A stretch of 55,649 nt of DNA, taken from Ochromonas danica. Taxonomy: Eukaryota; Sar; Chrysophyceae; Chromulinales; Chromulinaceae. Location of the stretch: the NCBI GenBank assembly GCA_015146655.1, contig VKHL01000175.1, positions 1-55,649 on the forward strand, given 5' to 3'. Each line of letters begins with the position of its first letter. Positions within the stretch are counted from its first letter, which is position 1. Position numbers and translations under genes: made by a program. The notes under the pieces are model-generated. The model was not told where the DNA came from. It worked only from the letters and a program-made list of their open reading frames with translations, and did not search any database. Below, in pieces: positions 1-11,190 of this stretch.

Positions 1-735
1 TGGAAGAAAATGAAGGGGTAGTGAAGGAAGGCTCTATTATAGTTCTTCGAGCCCCCAGCCTTGCTTTTCTTGCCCTCGTTTTGGAATAAAGGCACTGGAA
101 GTTTGTTTGTGTGCAAATAGGGAATGCCATGCACGATTTTCTGGAAGCAAACGAGTTCCGCAATTTGCGCGAAAAACCTGTTTTTCTGCCTTTGCGTAAA
201 TGCGCGAATTTCTGGAATCACCCAATGACTACCCACACCTCCTCCCCTGCCCACCTCTGCCAGGTTTAGCGATTTAGCTCTGCTCGGTCTGGCTTTCTGG
301 TTAGTGGATAGTTAGTGGAATGCGCGTGGAATGGTGTGTGGAATAGTGTTGGTGAGGTCTAGATACTTGTTGATAATCAACATACAAAACTCAATTTACA
401 CCTGGAAACAACATTCTTTTCTTATTACAACTGCACCATAAAGAGAATACCTTGTCCTTCGTTAAGTTGTATCTAACCATGAGTTTTATCTTACCCAAAA
501 TACAACCTGGGATCTGGAACCAGTAATTCAACAATCTCAGAGACATGCAAACTGAATTCAAAGTACCATTAAATTCATTACATCCTTATATTAACATAAT
601 TAACATTATTAACAACACAAGAGATTTATAAGATACCCGTTATCAATGCTGTGAAAGCGCACTCACTTCCATCAATAAACATTGACAAATCAATAATAAA
701 TCTATGCACCAAAACAACTACTAATCATCGACATC
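1..735. other. Intergenic DNA, no gene recognised
   Basis: No open frame here looks like a conserved protein. The first 350 bases are richer in G+C and contain a GCGCGAAA octamer (167-174), similar to an E2F site. Bases 360-735 are AT-rich and lie directly downstream of the histidine-kinase stop codon, so they probably hold its 3' untranslated region and polyadenylation signals. I cannot place a promoter or RNA gene here. Confidence 0.4.
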
Positions 736-3700
736 TCAGGAAGACGAAGAAGAAAAAGAATGAGAAGGAGGAGAAGAAACTGTGACTACTGGTAATGCCA
801 AACGAAGTCTGCGCAACTCATTCAAAGATTTCAGATTTCGAAGCTCATTCGATGTCAGCGGATGAGTAAGATGAAGGTCTGGAACCATCGACCCCGCGTT
901 CTGATTGTATCCAGCAATATTGCAAGCCACACCATGCCACCCCTCCACATCTTCTTCTTTCAGACCCACTTCTTTCAACACTCCACTAAAACCACTGCCT
1001 AACCCTTCACCCCCACCCAAATACGCTATTATACCCCAAAAGTCATGACAACGTAGAAACAACACCAAGTCTTGTAAGTACTGCAGTTGCCGATCTGCAT
1101 TCATACCATTCGCTGCTATACACACATCCTCATCCACCAGAATCGTCGATGCTTCAGCCAGATCCCTTGGACAGGGCATACCTCCTCGCGAAACATACAC
1201 GATCTCACAATCCCAACCACATGCTGCACTCAGCTCGCGCAAGTCACGAAGAAGAACACGCTTCTTTTGCTTCTCACCGTCATACTTGATGTCTTCGTCG
1301 TGAAACAGGACGATCAGCTTCTCCAAAGGCTTCCGAGGACGATGACCTTTCAGAGGAGAGTTATTCAACAGCGCATCACTATTCTTCGTATCCAACCAAC
1401 GTGTCCAGTTCTCCACACGCTGCTTCTCTTCTCGATAGCGACTATAATACTTGCGATGCACTCGCTCGATCACCTCAGTTTGCCATCTCGAGGAAGAGAC
1501 AAACGCTGCCACCTTCGGGGTCGCGGGACACAGCTTGTAAGGAAAGGCAGCGCGCTGGCAATGCCGATAGGCCCAGCGACTCGAAGGAATCGACTCAACA
1601 CGATAATAGGCATTCGATAGTCCATATTGATGCATGTAGCGTTCATAGATGCCTTTCATAAAGTTACTGAAGGGTCTCACGCCTTGCGCTTGCCTCACAT
1701 CTCTTTTCCTACCACTTCCATCCAATGCTCCACCTCCATGCACAACAGACCGTGCCGAGGAAGAATACACCAGCCCTGTGTCGTACACAAACACGTTCAT
1801 CATATGGATATCACTGAACTTCAAGGATGCTTGGTTCTCCGCTGGTTCCATGACCAACAACACATCATGCACAGTCTCTCCTTGACGACCTACCCTGCCA
1901 CCCACTTGGTCTCCCACTGGTTCACCTCCTCCGTACTTCATGCTCCCACCCAACACTTTGCCATGACCACCAACACCAACACCAACACCAACACCAACAC
2001 CAACACCAACACCAACGCCAACGCCACTGTCATTACCGCCAACTTCAGAGTGGTTCTGCGACAAAGAATCTCCTTGTTGTTGCTCATGGGTGCTACTAGA
2101 TCGTAATCCCCTCTTGATTCTCTCCACTGCATCTCGACACATATTGCACAGCATCGCACCAAGGAGATTGCTGTCACAGCGAATCAACAGCAACGACGAA
2201 CTCAACAACAAATGGAATCGTATCAAAGTTCGATCTTCTACCAGTCCCAACGTCAACATCTCACCACTCCTCAGCAAACTCACTTCTTCATTCTCTTGCA
2301 CAAACAGACTTGCTATCCGATGGATCAAAGGTCGTATTAACACCATTTCCATCCTCTTCACCAAGGTATTCGTTTCGCGTAGCTTCGATAACGCCAAGGA
2401 TTGCAAACTCATGTGCATCTCGCACAGCAACTCTCGAGATACCACGATGCTCTGGGCCAACTCCTCCATGCGCACGATTCGTTCTTCCATCACCACGAAC
2501 TGCTTTCCCTGTTCTGCTGCCAGCGATTCTTTCGTCTTCGCCTCCAACAGCTTCTCTTGAATCGTCGTTATCGAATGCAGCGGCTGGAATGTGTCCTTAC
2601 TGCACGCGAAAACACATCTCTCCATGAAGTCTCGGGAGAAGACGACTTCGCGTAGCTCCATGAACTCTTGTCTTCTCTTCATCTCTGTATAGACCAAGAC
2701 AATGAAGATGTATAAATGAACCACTACGGCACATACAACCAGGAAAATGACCAAATCATGAGGCAAGACTTCTGCCAACAGGACTCCCACCACGATGATT
2801 GGATGGCACATTTGACAGATGGAAGCTATTCCACCGAATGGCCAGACCAGAAATTCAGCCATTCCCTTCGCAATGCAAAAGGAGAAAATAGCATTGATTA
2901 TTAATCTACCTCCAAGAACTGGACTTTTCCTGCCGTAGTTGGTGACAACCAATTCCTGCAGCGAACTCACATTCTTATGCCAGTTGCTAACATTCCCACC
3001 ACGGTAATTGAAGTACAACGAGTATATTTCTGCATAGGGTAGCACGCTGATAACACAGTTAATTATGAAGACAATATAATAATTACGTTTCGATTTATCG
3101 ACCACTTGGTCGATTGTAGTTCTTCTCAAAACGAAAAAGATGCAACAGGGAAAGCCAATCAACAGAAACAGAATGTTATCTGCGCCATAGAGATAATAGA
3201 CTAAAACACAGACCACCACTGCAACCAACACATACATGTCAATCACATTCGTGTGGTGAAAGATGTCACCAGTGGGATTGAGCATGCGCCAACACCAATA
3301 GTTTAACCATGATGGAGAGGGAATAGCGGGAATGATGCCTGTCGACCAGGTTCGGCACATTGTTCTCCATAGCCAACTACACCACATCACCAACCTTTCT
3401 ATACTCACCACCATAGCTGCCATAGCAATCACCCCTTCTCCATCGTAAGGACTTCCTATCTCCTCTTCTCGAATGGAGCGAAAAGAAGACGGCTGTTGGA
3501 CAGAAAACATGGAATTCAGCCAAATCGATAAGCCTTCCAACTGACTTTCAGAAGAACTAATAGACAACACATAGTCATACAACGCCCCATCTCCATCATC
3601 CAAATACGCCAATCGATCGCTCAACAATACAATGTATCCACGATAACCCTTGTTTCGAAGCTCCATACAAGCATGCAATGATGTCACAATCACGATTCGA

Positions 3701-5999
3701 CGGATATACATATCCGCCATATTCAACTGCTCGAAAACTGGGATATCGTCATAGTCTTCGGGTGCCACGATCGATTGTAACGCTTGGACAGTCAGTTCAG
3801 TCAAGGACCGATGATGAGAGAAGACACACAACTCTTCGATCACTGCACGATCGATCTTTTGCAATGATCGCTTCACTTCATGCTGACCACTACTACTGCT
3901 GCTATTGCCGTTGCCGATGCCGTTGCTAACCACCGCACTGTCCACCCACTCACTCTGACTCGACGCTTCCGCTCGCACCGGAATGCAGAAACGAATCAGT
4001 CCGCTCTCATCTTCATCATCATGAATCAGATTCCCTCCGCACGTCTTCGCCACCAACGAGCAAAACAACAAACATGTCTCATACTGATACAACACTTCCC
4101 TGCTGGTTCGCTGCTCATGCTGTTGCTGAGAGGAAGGAAAAGTATTGGCCATGGAGGGTGGGGTGGGACCAATCGCAGCTGAGCGAATAGAAAAGGAATT
4201 GAGCTCATTGACATTGTTTCGACTCACTGCTTCTTCTTCACATTCTTGGTCAGACAGACCAACACAGCGAATCGTCGCTTCAAACATCGCACCGTCTTCT
4301 GAATCAACCAACCTAAGAGACAACGATAGTTTCTGTCTTGATTCGCCTAAGCATGGATCACAGAGAAAAAGAAGAAGACACACAGAAACACATAATTAAA
4401 GATTGAACCAAGAACAAAAATAAACAAAGCAACCAAGTCAGACACGACACGTAACCATCACAAAACACCTCATCAACCATCCTCCAGTAACTCACCTTCT
4501 CCTACTCTTGCTATAGTTCTTAAAGGAACCCTGCCACTCTCTGACATCAACTCTGCCCTACCACAACTGCCACCACTCACTTCCCCTATACTGCTTTGAT
4601 TTCTACCACCCTTCTTTCTCTCACCTCCACTTCGACACCAACGTTGGAAGACAGCATTCATGCTGTAGAAAAGGAGAATCTCCAGACAGTGGCGATGAGA
4701 ATAACAGACACCCACACTAATATCCACATCGAACACTTCTTCAGGCACATAACCTACACTTCCAACATAGCTCTCTTGACAATATTGCAACGCCACAAAC
4801 ACGTCTTTCAACAAGTTCTCAGGATTCACTTTGTCCGTCGGTCGATAGACAAAGCGACCTTCATGAATGCGCATCAAAAACACCACATGATCCACTACCA
4901 ACGTGATCGTCGATAAGCTACAATGCAAGACTTCGAAACTCTTTGCAGGGAGAAGACTCATCTCTTCATTCACACTCCGCACACCATAGCCATGTTCTTC
5001 CTCCTTCAACAACTGCTGGGTTTGCTGCAACGGAATCTTCAGATTGGAGCAAAACAAATTCACCAAATGCTTCTTTTCTTCCGAAGCTTCCAGCAGACTG
5101 CGACGATGCTCAAACGACGCCTTCACAGCTTGTTGCAAAGTGTAAGCAGGTATCGCTATGACTACCCAATAAGTCGGGAGAATTTGGATGGCGCAGGAAA
5201 TTAACAATCTTCTCTCACTCTCGGTGCTACGGAGATGATCATTGCACGTCAATAGCCGAGCTGTCTGAGCGCATCCTTCAATCAAACAAAGCCAAAAGAT
5301 ATGAGATCGTGGGACCGGCACCAGAGCCAAGATACACAATTCAACAAAGTCTGTCATGATTCTCAACATGATGAAGATGAAAGAATGGTCTGAAGGACTC
5401 AGGTTCATAACATCTATACATTCTCCGCCTTGGACAAAGACTGACACCATTTGTAACAGCACCAGAGAGCGACCCAATAACATCATTCGACCCAAACACT
5501 GCAATGCCACACTCACATGCTTGCTGCCTGTTATCGCCGCCAACAAGCGGTTCTCCTTGTCAACAGAAAGCAACGCATAGAAACCCAAACATGTCAACGT
5601 CAACACGAACCATGTGGCGCTATACCAACTCCCCGCCACTCGAGACTTCTGTGCAGACAGCCACGTCTGGGTTTCACTCCTCGCCGCTGTACCAAGAGTG
5701 AGACAAAGTAAGAAACCGCAGTTCATTAGCAAACACACGACTGCAACAGGCCTCGTATGACGTAAGAAATGGAGCCGGAAGTCGTGTTCCTTCTCGTCAT
5801 TCTCCCCCTTATCCGCTAGGGAGGCTGGAAGCAGTCCCAGGTTGGTCAGCACCTTCGTCAGAATACCACAGCCTCGATGAAAGAGACTACTGCCTTTGTA
5901 AGAGGAAAGAGTCTCCTTGTATTTATTCTTCTCTAGTTCACAGTACGATGACCAGAAGATTTCTTCTTCATTATGGCTTTTCCATTTTTTCTTTGTCAT
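736..5999 (-). CDS. Double hybrid histidine kinase-like membrane protein with degenerate phosphoacceptor sites
   Basis: I read two exons, 5999-4496 and 4346-736, joined across a 149 bp intron (GTGAGT donor, TTAG acceptor, phase 1). They encode about 1704 residues. The intron falls inside the first ATPase domain. Exon 1 holds several membrane segments, a HisKA-like helix (CSNLKIPLQQTQQLL) and the ATPase N-box region. Exon 2 opens with the ATPase end (TCGGNLIHDDEDESGLIRF), then a receiver-like domain, a second membrane block (about residues 860-1090), a second HisKA-like helix (ACSKDTFQPLHSI), a second ATPase-like region with a Gly-Val repeat, and a C-terminal receiver-like domain (ILVDEDV near the expected Asp site). 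The order is therefore TM-HK-REC twice. The usual His of the S-H-E-L-R motif is Ser in the first unit and Lys in the second, so phosphotransfer is doubtful. It may be a sensory pseudokinase. The start is the first ATG of the exon 1 frame. Confidence 0.75.
1969..2024. repeat. Hexanucleotide microsatellite inside the histidine kinase exon
   Basis: A CAACAC-type hexamer is repeated about eight to nine times, with the last copies slightly degenerate (GCCAAC). It is read on the minus strand as alternating Gly-Val in the second ATPase-like region. Because the unit is six bases, length changes keep the frame. Confidence 0.9.
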
Positions 6000-7261
6000 T
6001 TTTTCAGTATGGCTTTTAGATAGATGAAGAATTGCAGATTTATAATAGTTAACAAGTAGCTTATTAGGTTATTTTCGTCTATTGGCCCATTCTTACAATT
6101 TACTCTTGTGGCATATAAAAACCATTTTTGTATTGAATGACGGTGGTGATACTCGTACAGTATAGTCGGAGAACAAGCTTCAAAATAAGGAAAACCGGGT
6201 TTTCAGCATCGAAAGGACTTGGTGGTTGGAGTTTCCCACGCAATGGAGTGTATGCGTAGGTTCCCACGCAATAAAGGCTGATCCGGGCAAGAGTGCCCAA
6301 AACACCTTTTCCGGGACCCACCACCGTTTCGCAAAACAATTATTTTTGCTTTAGATTGATGAATTTATTCTCAATCTCACCTATATTGCGGTGAGTTTTA
6401 TATTTTTTCCTCTGGTTTTCTAATATATCATAAGTTATTTCCTCCCTTATGACTGTCTTGCCTTGTACAGACTCTTCCAACTTTGTACAGACGACTTTGT
6501 CATAGGTATTTGATGGGATGTTCCCATTACCACCATGCGGGGAAGACTCGTTTGCATTGATCCGGACCGTAGGCATGGTTTCCTGTAAAACTAAGTTAAC
6601 ATCCATACTCCTTATAGAATAAGGGATTTAATGTCACCTTTCACCGTCTCTATCGCCTTCTGGTTGTTGAGAAAAAGGGTTGTTTGATGAAGTTCGAAAA
6701 CGCATTTTGCATCATATCTCTTCAAGGGAGCGGAGTTCTCAGAGGTGAACGGTGTACTTTTGAAGCGCGAAAAAAGGGCTTTCTAATGGTGTATTTAGAT
6801 TTGCAAACTGACAACGATTTGGGCCGGAAAACTGGAAAAAGGTATTTTCGTTGACCGTTGGCCGGATCAGCCTGTAACAGCACCACACAAACAGGCAGGC
6901 ACGTCGCTTTGTCAGTTTTAACCCCCAAAACGCGAGTTTTGAAGCGACTACCGAGGTGGTGGATTTATGGGGCAAGTAGAACTTACCTTGACAATCGACA
7001 TTTTCGTGATCTTCCAAATCTAGAGCTTATCAAAACCTTAACATGACAAAAATCGATGTTTTCCAGTGGTTGAAGGTTGGTCAAGACCTCAAAAGGCACG
7101 GTGAGGCAAGAAGTGGCAGCGAGGATTGAATTCCAACCAAAACACAATCTCTTCAATACCCCGAAGAAATAAAGAAGTTATCTTTCTTTTCTTCTTGTTC
7201 ACCTATTTTCAGCTCTTCTAATTCAATTTCTAGTTGTGATTCTTCTAGTTCCTTCTAAATC
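6000..7261. other. Unassigned intergenic DNA upstream of the histidine kinase and CRN copy A
   Basis: This holds the promoter side of the minus-strand histidine kinase and of the plus-strand b561-CRN gene. Two minus-strand open frames of 88 and 79 codons (6606-6340, 6339-6100) lie back to back, but I recognise neither and do not call them genes. Two copies of TTCCCACGCAA occur about 25 bases apart (near 6233 and 6259). Similar words occur in other gene-free stretches of the window. A degraded gene is possible. Confidence 0.35.
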
Positions 7262-9103
7262 ATGTTAGCAGAAGCTTTACGAGGAGATCGTTCTAAACTC
7301 TATGATCGTGTATCCAATCATCAAAGATATGCTGGTATCCTCTCTCTCATCACAGCTGGGATTGCCTTTGTTTTAGTCACTTCTTGGATGAATGGATCTG
7401 ATCTGGATGCCAAGTATCTGGGAGGGTTAAATACCGATGAGTTGCTATTTAACTATCACCCTCTCTTCATGACCTTGGGATTGTTCATGACCTTGGGATT
7501 GTTGTTCTTTTTTTTCTTTGATCCGATGGAAGCTAAACAACCATCTGCTGCAGGTAATATTCTATACTTGTAGCATTATTGTGAGAATAAGTTGATATTC
7601 TATTTTGCAGCAGTTAGTGGTGGGTGGAAAGAAACGTTCAGATTTGAGTTGGAGTTGGTGTTGGTGAGAACATTTTCAGAAGGCACCTTTGTTGACCTTC
7701 ATGGTCAACATCTTATTGCCCATCAGTTACCTGAGACGTTTCCTCAGAGATATGGGCAAATCCCACGAAAAATATTCGTGCGAGATTGTTATTCCCAACT
7801 CTACGATAAAGTCTCTGACCTGATGTTGCGTGGGTCCATGGAATTCGGAGCCACTTTGTTCACCGGCATTCCCGGTATTGGGAAATCGTTGTTTCTGATT
7901 TATTTCATTTACCGATTCCTGCAAGACGATCGCTTCCCAGATAAGTACTTTGCCGTCGAATTCCACCAAGGCATCTATCTATGCTTTCAACCCGTAGCTC
8001 ACGCTACAGAAGAATTCTTATGCACTATTCAAAATGGAAGCTACATGCAGTCCAAACGTTTTCTTTTGTTGTGCGATATTAACGATACTGCTGAGCCTTG
8101 CTCACGTGCGAAGTGGACGTTCATATTCAGCTCTCCTGCTCCAGATCGATACAAGGAGATCTTGAAGAATGCTCCAAACTTCAAATACACAATGCCAACG
8201 TGGAGTGAGCTGGAGTTGATGTTTTTGGATATCGAAATTGCGCAGTGGTATGAAGATTTCGTCCTCTTTGGAGGTGTGCCGCGCCATGTGATCCCCAGAG
8301 CCGCTTGCATCGATCCTCACACTAAGTTGGAAGCTACTTTGGCCGAGAAAGGTGGAGCCATCGCTGAAGAGTTTTTCAAGTTCGGCTTTGGAACTGTTGA
8401 CTGGCTACAAAGCTACATGCTTGTACACATCAACCCCCCTGTGTCTGATAATGGTGACTTCGAGTATGATGGCTTGACTTTGTACTCGTTTGCCTCCGAT
8501 GCCATTTTCCAATGGCTGGTGAACAAGCACAATGCACAGATGCTTGCCGGAGCGGTGGGTATGTTTAATAGTGGAGCTTCCTCATGGAAATATGGCGGTG
8601 TCTCTGCGGGAAATCTTTTCGAGAAGATCTGCCTATGGTTGAAGCCCCTGGACGGGCAGCGCATCACCGCTGCTTCGTTGGAAGGTGGCACAGATGTTAC
8701 CTTGGATGTTCCTCCCGTCAGATACGTGCTGCCGCACGATTGGAAGAAGACCGCACAGCTTAGTGTGAATGTGTTGATCTTGCCACGCATCTCCAATCTA
8801 GAGTCAGGAGACGCATTCTATGTGGTGCAGTGCCCACACCACGACAGCTTCTTATTGGTGGTATTCCAGATAACTGTTGGGGAGTCACACCCTGTGAAGG
8901 TCAACGGGTTACACGATATTTTGCTGGCTTTCCCTGAAACAGTGAGAAACAAAATCAAACACAAGGCCTTGGTGTTCGTTATCCCGAAGCATGGTACCCT
9001 CGACAAGAAACAGAAACTGCAAACTCAGAAGGAAAAAGAAGCGATTCTTCCGCCGAAGATTGTGAAAGATTTTGAGCAGTACGTGTACCGCCACGAAATC
9101 TAG
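7262..9103 (+). CDS. CRN copy A: cytochrome b561 N-terminus fused in frame to a Crinkler-type NTPase/nuclease
   Basis: Exons are 7262-7553 and 7611-9103, around a 57 bp phase-1 intron, giving about 594 residues. Residues 1-85 look like the start of a cytochrome b561: a hydrophobic helix (ILSLITAGIAFVLVTSW) then FNYHPLFM, the helix that carries a heme-ligand His in that family. At base 7516 the sequence becomes identical to CRN copies B and C. The rest has the Crinkler/RHS-type layout: Walker A GIPGIGKS, a Walker-B-like LLLCDIND, then IFSSPAPDRYKEIL, FGGVPRHV, and a C-terminal segment with VVFQITVGESHPVK resembling a restriction-endonuclease-fold core. An 18 bp tandem duplication (7466-7501) just before the junction repeats FMTLGL. 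No remainder of b561 is present, so its donor gene was cut after helix two. The fusion is open throughout but may not be functional. Confidence 0.7.
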
Positions 9104-9308
9104 GGATCAATGCCTTGTCTTACTTGTTTACCTACGTATATAACTGACAAAACTTTGAATATTGTTCAATAACTACACATTTGAAATAATGTGAGAGATT
9201 TTGGTTGTGTGTATTGTGGTGGTAGAATGATTTTGAGTGCAAAAAAACGCCTCTTTGTACGTTTTCCAGCTTTGTCACTCTACTCGTTGGTTGATCTATT
9301 AGGTTGAG

Positions 9309-10223
9309 CTATTGGCTATGAAGCGAGCGACCCCTACCTCGCCGATTTTTTAGCGACTTCAAGTGACCTTTGTTCGCTAAAGAAACATTATCTCCATGCA
9401 ATAATAACTCGTGTGCAGCAGGGCAAAGAACTACATCTCCTTTGGATGCTGAACTCTCAGCCATAGCAACCCCAATCAAAGGGTTACCAACTAAAAAGAA
9501 TTCTGCTCTATTATTAGCTATTAAATCAACCCCTGCCATCAACCCACAACTAACCCCTGCATGGACATTAAGATAGGCTACATCATCGGAAGATGGGGAA
9601 ACCTTGCTTCCACCCATGAGAGAATTCAAAGTGAAAGAAGGAAGGAGTTTGCTTAAGATACCAGTATTCGTATTTTCACTACTATTATCTGCGAAGCGGA
9701 TCTCATAGTGACCACAAGCAGAATTTATTTCCAACGCACATGCTACTGCCTTTTCTAATCCTTTCTTAGCTGAAGTAGCAAATTGAGCATTATTGGAGAT
9801 ACTTGCACTGGATCGCAGTGAGCTATGGTCAGCAACATTGCTATTCCCCTCGCCACTGACATAGGTAGGCCACACTATATAGAGAGCATCACCAGCAAAC
9901 TTCACCACATCTCCATCCCATTTGTCTACAATATCCAACATTTTGGTGAAGTACTCGTTGATGTGGTTCTTCAACGTCTCCACATCCAATTTGAGCGACA
10001 AGGCCGTAAAACCAGAAATATCTACGAAAAGCAGTGATCCATGAAAGCGTTGAATGGAAGAACCAGCCAATCCCCATTTACTTTCTTTTTCGTTGTCAAA
10101 TTCAGTGTTTTCGGAAGTCTTCCCACTGACGACATATTTACTCATTAAACCACATAAAATCTGTTCACGAAGCAGTTTTGGAATATGCTTCGCATGACTA
10201 GCAAGCTGATCTTGATCATTCAT
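9309..10223 (-). CDS. 3'-truncated class III nucleotidyl cyclase, left copy
   Basis: This intronless 304-residue frame begins with a hydrophilic leader and then a class III cyclase domain: LLFVDISGFTALSLKLD and WDGDVVKFAGDALYIVW carry the two metal-binding Asp residues, and the arrangement resembles soluble (bicarbonate-type) adenylyl cyclases. Those enzymes normally have two cyclase domains and a long C-terminus, whereas this frame stops soon after the first domain in an arginine-rich tail (about 15 residues). The tail lies at the join with sequence shared with the CRN 3' flank. A single such domain usually lacks the residues needed for a complete active site, so activity is doubtful unless it dimerises. 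It is transcribed toward CRN A and away from XPF. The right copy (49216-50130) encodes the same protein. Confidence 0.75.
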   Translation of the reverse strand: MNDQDQLASHAKHIPKLLREQILCGLMSKYVVSGKTSENTEFDNEKESKWGLAGSSIQRFHGSLLFVDISGFTALSLKLDVETLKNHINEYFTKMLDIVDKWDGDVVKFAGDALYIVWPTYVSGEGNSNVADHSSLRSSASISNNAQFATSAKKGLEKAVACALEINSACGHYEIRFADNSSENTNTGILSKLLPSFTLNSLMGGSKVSPSSDDVAYLNVHAGVSCGLMAGVDLIANNRAEFFLVGNPLIGVAMAESSASKGDVVLCPAAHELLLHGDNVSLANKGHLKSLKNRRGRGRSLHSQ

Positions 10224-10453
10224 TCATCAATTATTTGGAATCCTATTTGAATTATTCTCTGTTCGAATAGGCTCACGGTCTTTCATCTAAAGTACCTCGA
10301 CCACTTCCTTTTCGCTCGCCCCAGCAGCAGCAGAAGACAGTGCCGTTATACGCCATAACTCTGCTGGATTCCATGGAATTCCATGCGAGGGGTTTGGCGT
10401 GAACAACAACAAAACCAGAAAAGTCAAGTCGGTAGACATCAATCAATGAGAAA
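10224..10453. promoter_or_regulatory. Divergent promoter of cyclase and truncated XPF, left version
   Basis: This 230 bp segment separates the cyclase ATG from the XPF ATG. It matches the right-arm version except for one block: 37 bases at 10314-10350 (containing a CAG run) stand where the right copy has 13 bases. No TATA box is evident. The palindromic GGAATTCC lies in the conserved part. Confidence 0.6.
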
Positions 10454-11190
10454 ATGCAGGCATATATAAAGAAGGCATTCTCTGAAGCCTACAATGAAGA
10501 TGGACTTTTAGTTATGGGAAAAGGATTGGGAATCCCTTTATTGTTCTCAAAGTTTGTTCAGTGTTATTCTGCCAAGACGAAGTCAAAGTCATGCGATGCA
10601 ACGGAAGCGATAGTCACACAAGAAAAACTCGTACTGTGTCTTAATGTTGGTGAACATGAAGAATCCATTCGAAACATTCTCACTGCTGAAGGTGTGGAAG
10701 GTGATGATCTTCCTACAGTGAGTCTTCCTCCTGTTTGCATGTTTTCTGCTCCACCTGCCAACCTAATAGAATGCTTCCTCTCAGACAATCAATAATGAAG
10801 TCAATGCGCAAGAGAGGTCTGACATGTATTTGTTTGGTGGGTGCTACTTCATCACCTCGAGAATCCTCATCGTCGACCTCTTGGACAACAAACTAGATGC
10901 CAACAGAATTGCTGGTTTGCTTATTTTCAATGCCCACAGGTATAGTAAATATGACATGTCTATTATCTGAGTCCTCATTTGTATTATTAACATGGTATTA
11001 CTGGATGGTGATTAGAATATCTGAAACATCGATCGAGTCGTTTATTCTTCGCATTTTCCGAGAAAGGAATCGCACGGGTTTCATTCGAGCCTTTTGTGAA
11101 GACCCTGAATCTCTTACTCATGGCTACATGAAGGTTGAACAGTTATTAAGATCCCTCTTTCTACAAAAGCTCTTTCTACAAATGGGCTGA
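10454..11190 (+). pseudogene. 5' fragment of XPF/ERCC4, left copy
   Basis: Exons 10454-10717, 10785-10939 and 11016-11190 correspond to exons 1, 2 and part of 3 of the intact XPF gene at 45230-49009, with the same 67 and 76 bp introns. The match ends after CTCTTTCT at 11177, where the reading changes from LFLWPRF to LFLQMG and stops. The 197-residue product would contain only the first part of the helicase-like domain and no nuclease domain. The break is preceded by a repeated CTCTTTCTACA, suggesting joining at short homology. It shares its promoter with the cyclase and may be transcribed. Confidence 0.85.

Noticed and set aside
37-225. 62-codon minus-strand frame at the left edge
   Set aside because: No conserved residues, and it lies in ordinary intergenic DNA.
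4596-4916. 106-codon plus-strand frame inside the histidine kinase
   Set aside because: It is antisense to the kinase exon, which has domain evidence; similar shadow frames occur along the whole exon.
6722-7046. Overlapping short frames on both strands
   Set aside because: Mutually exclusive, no motif, no splice support.
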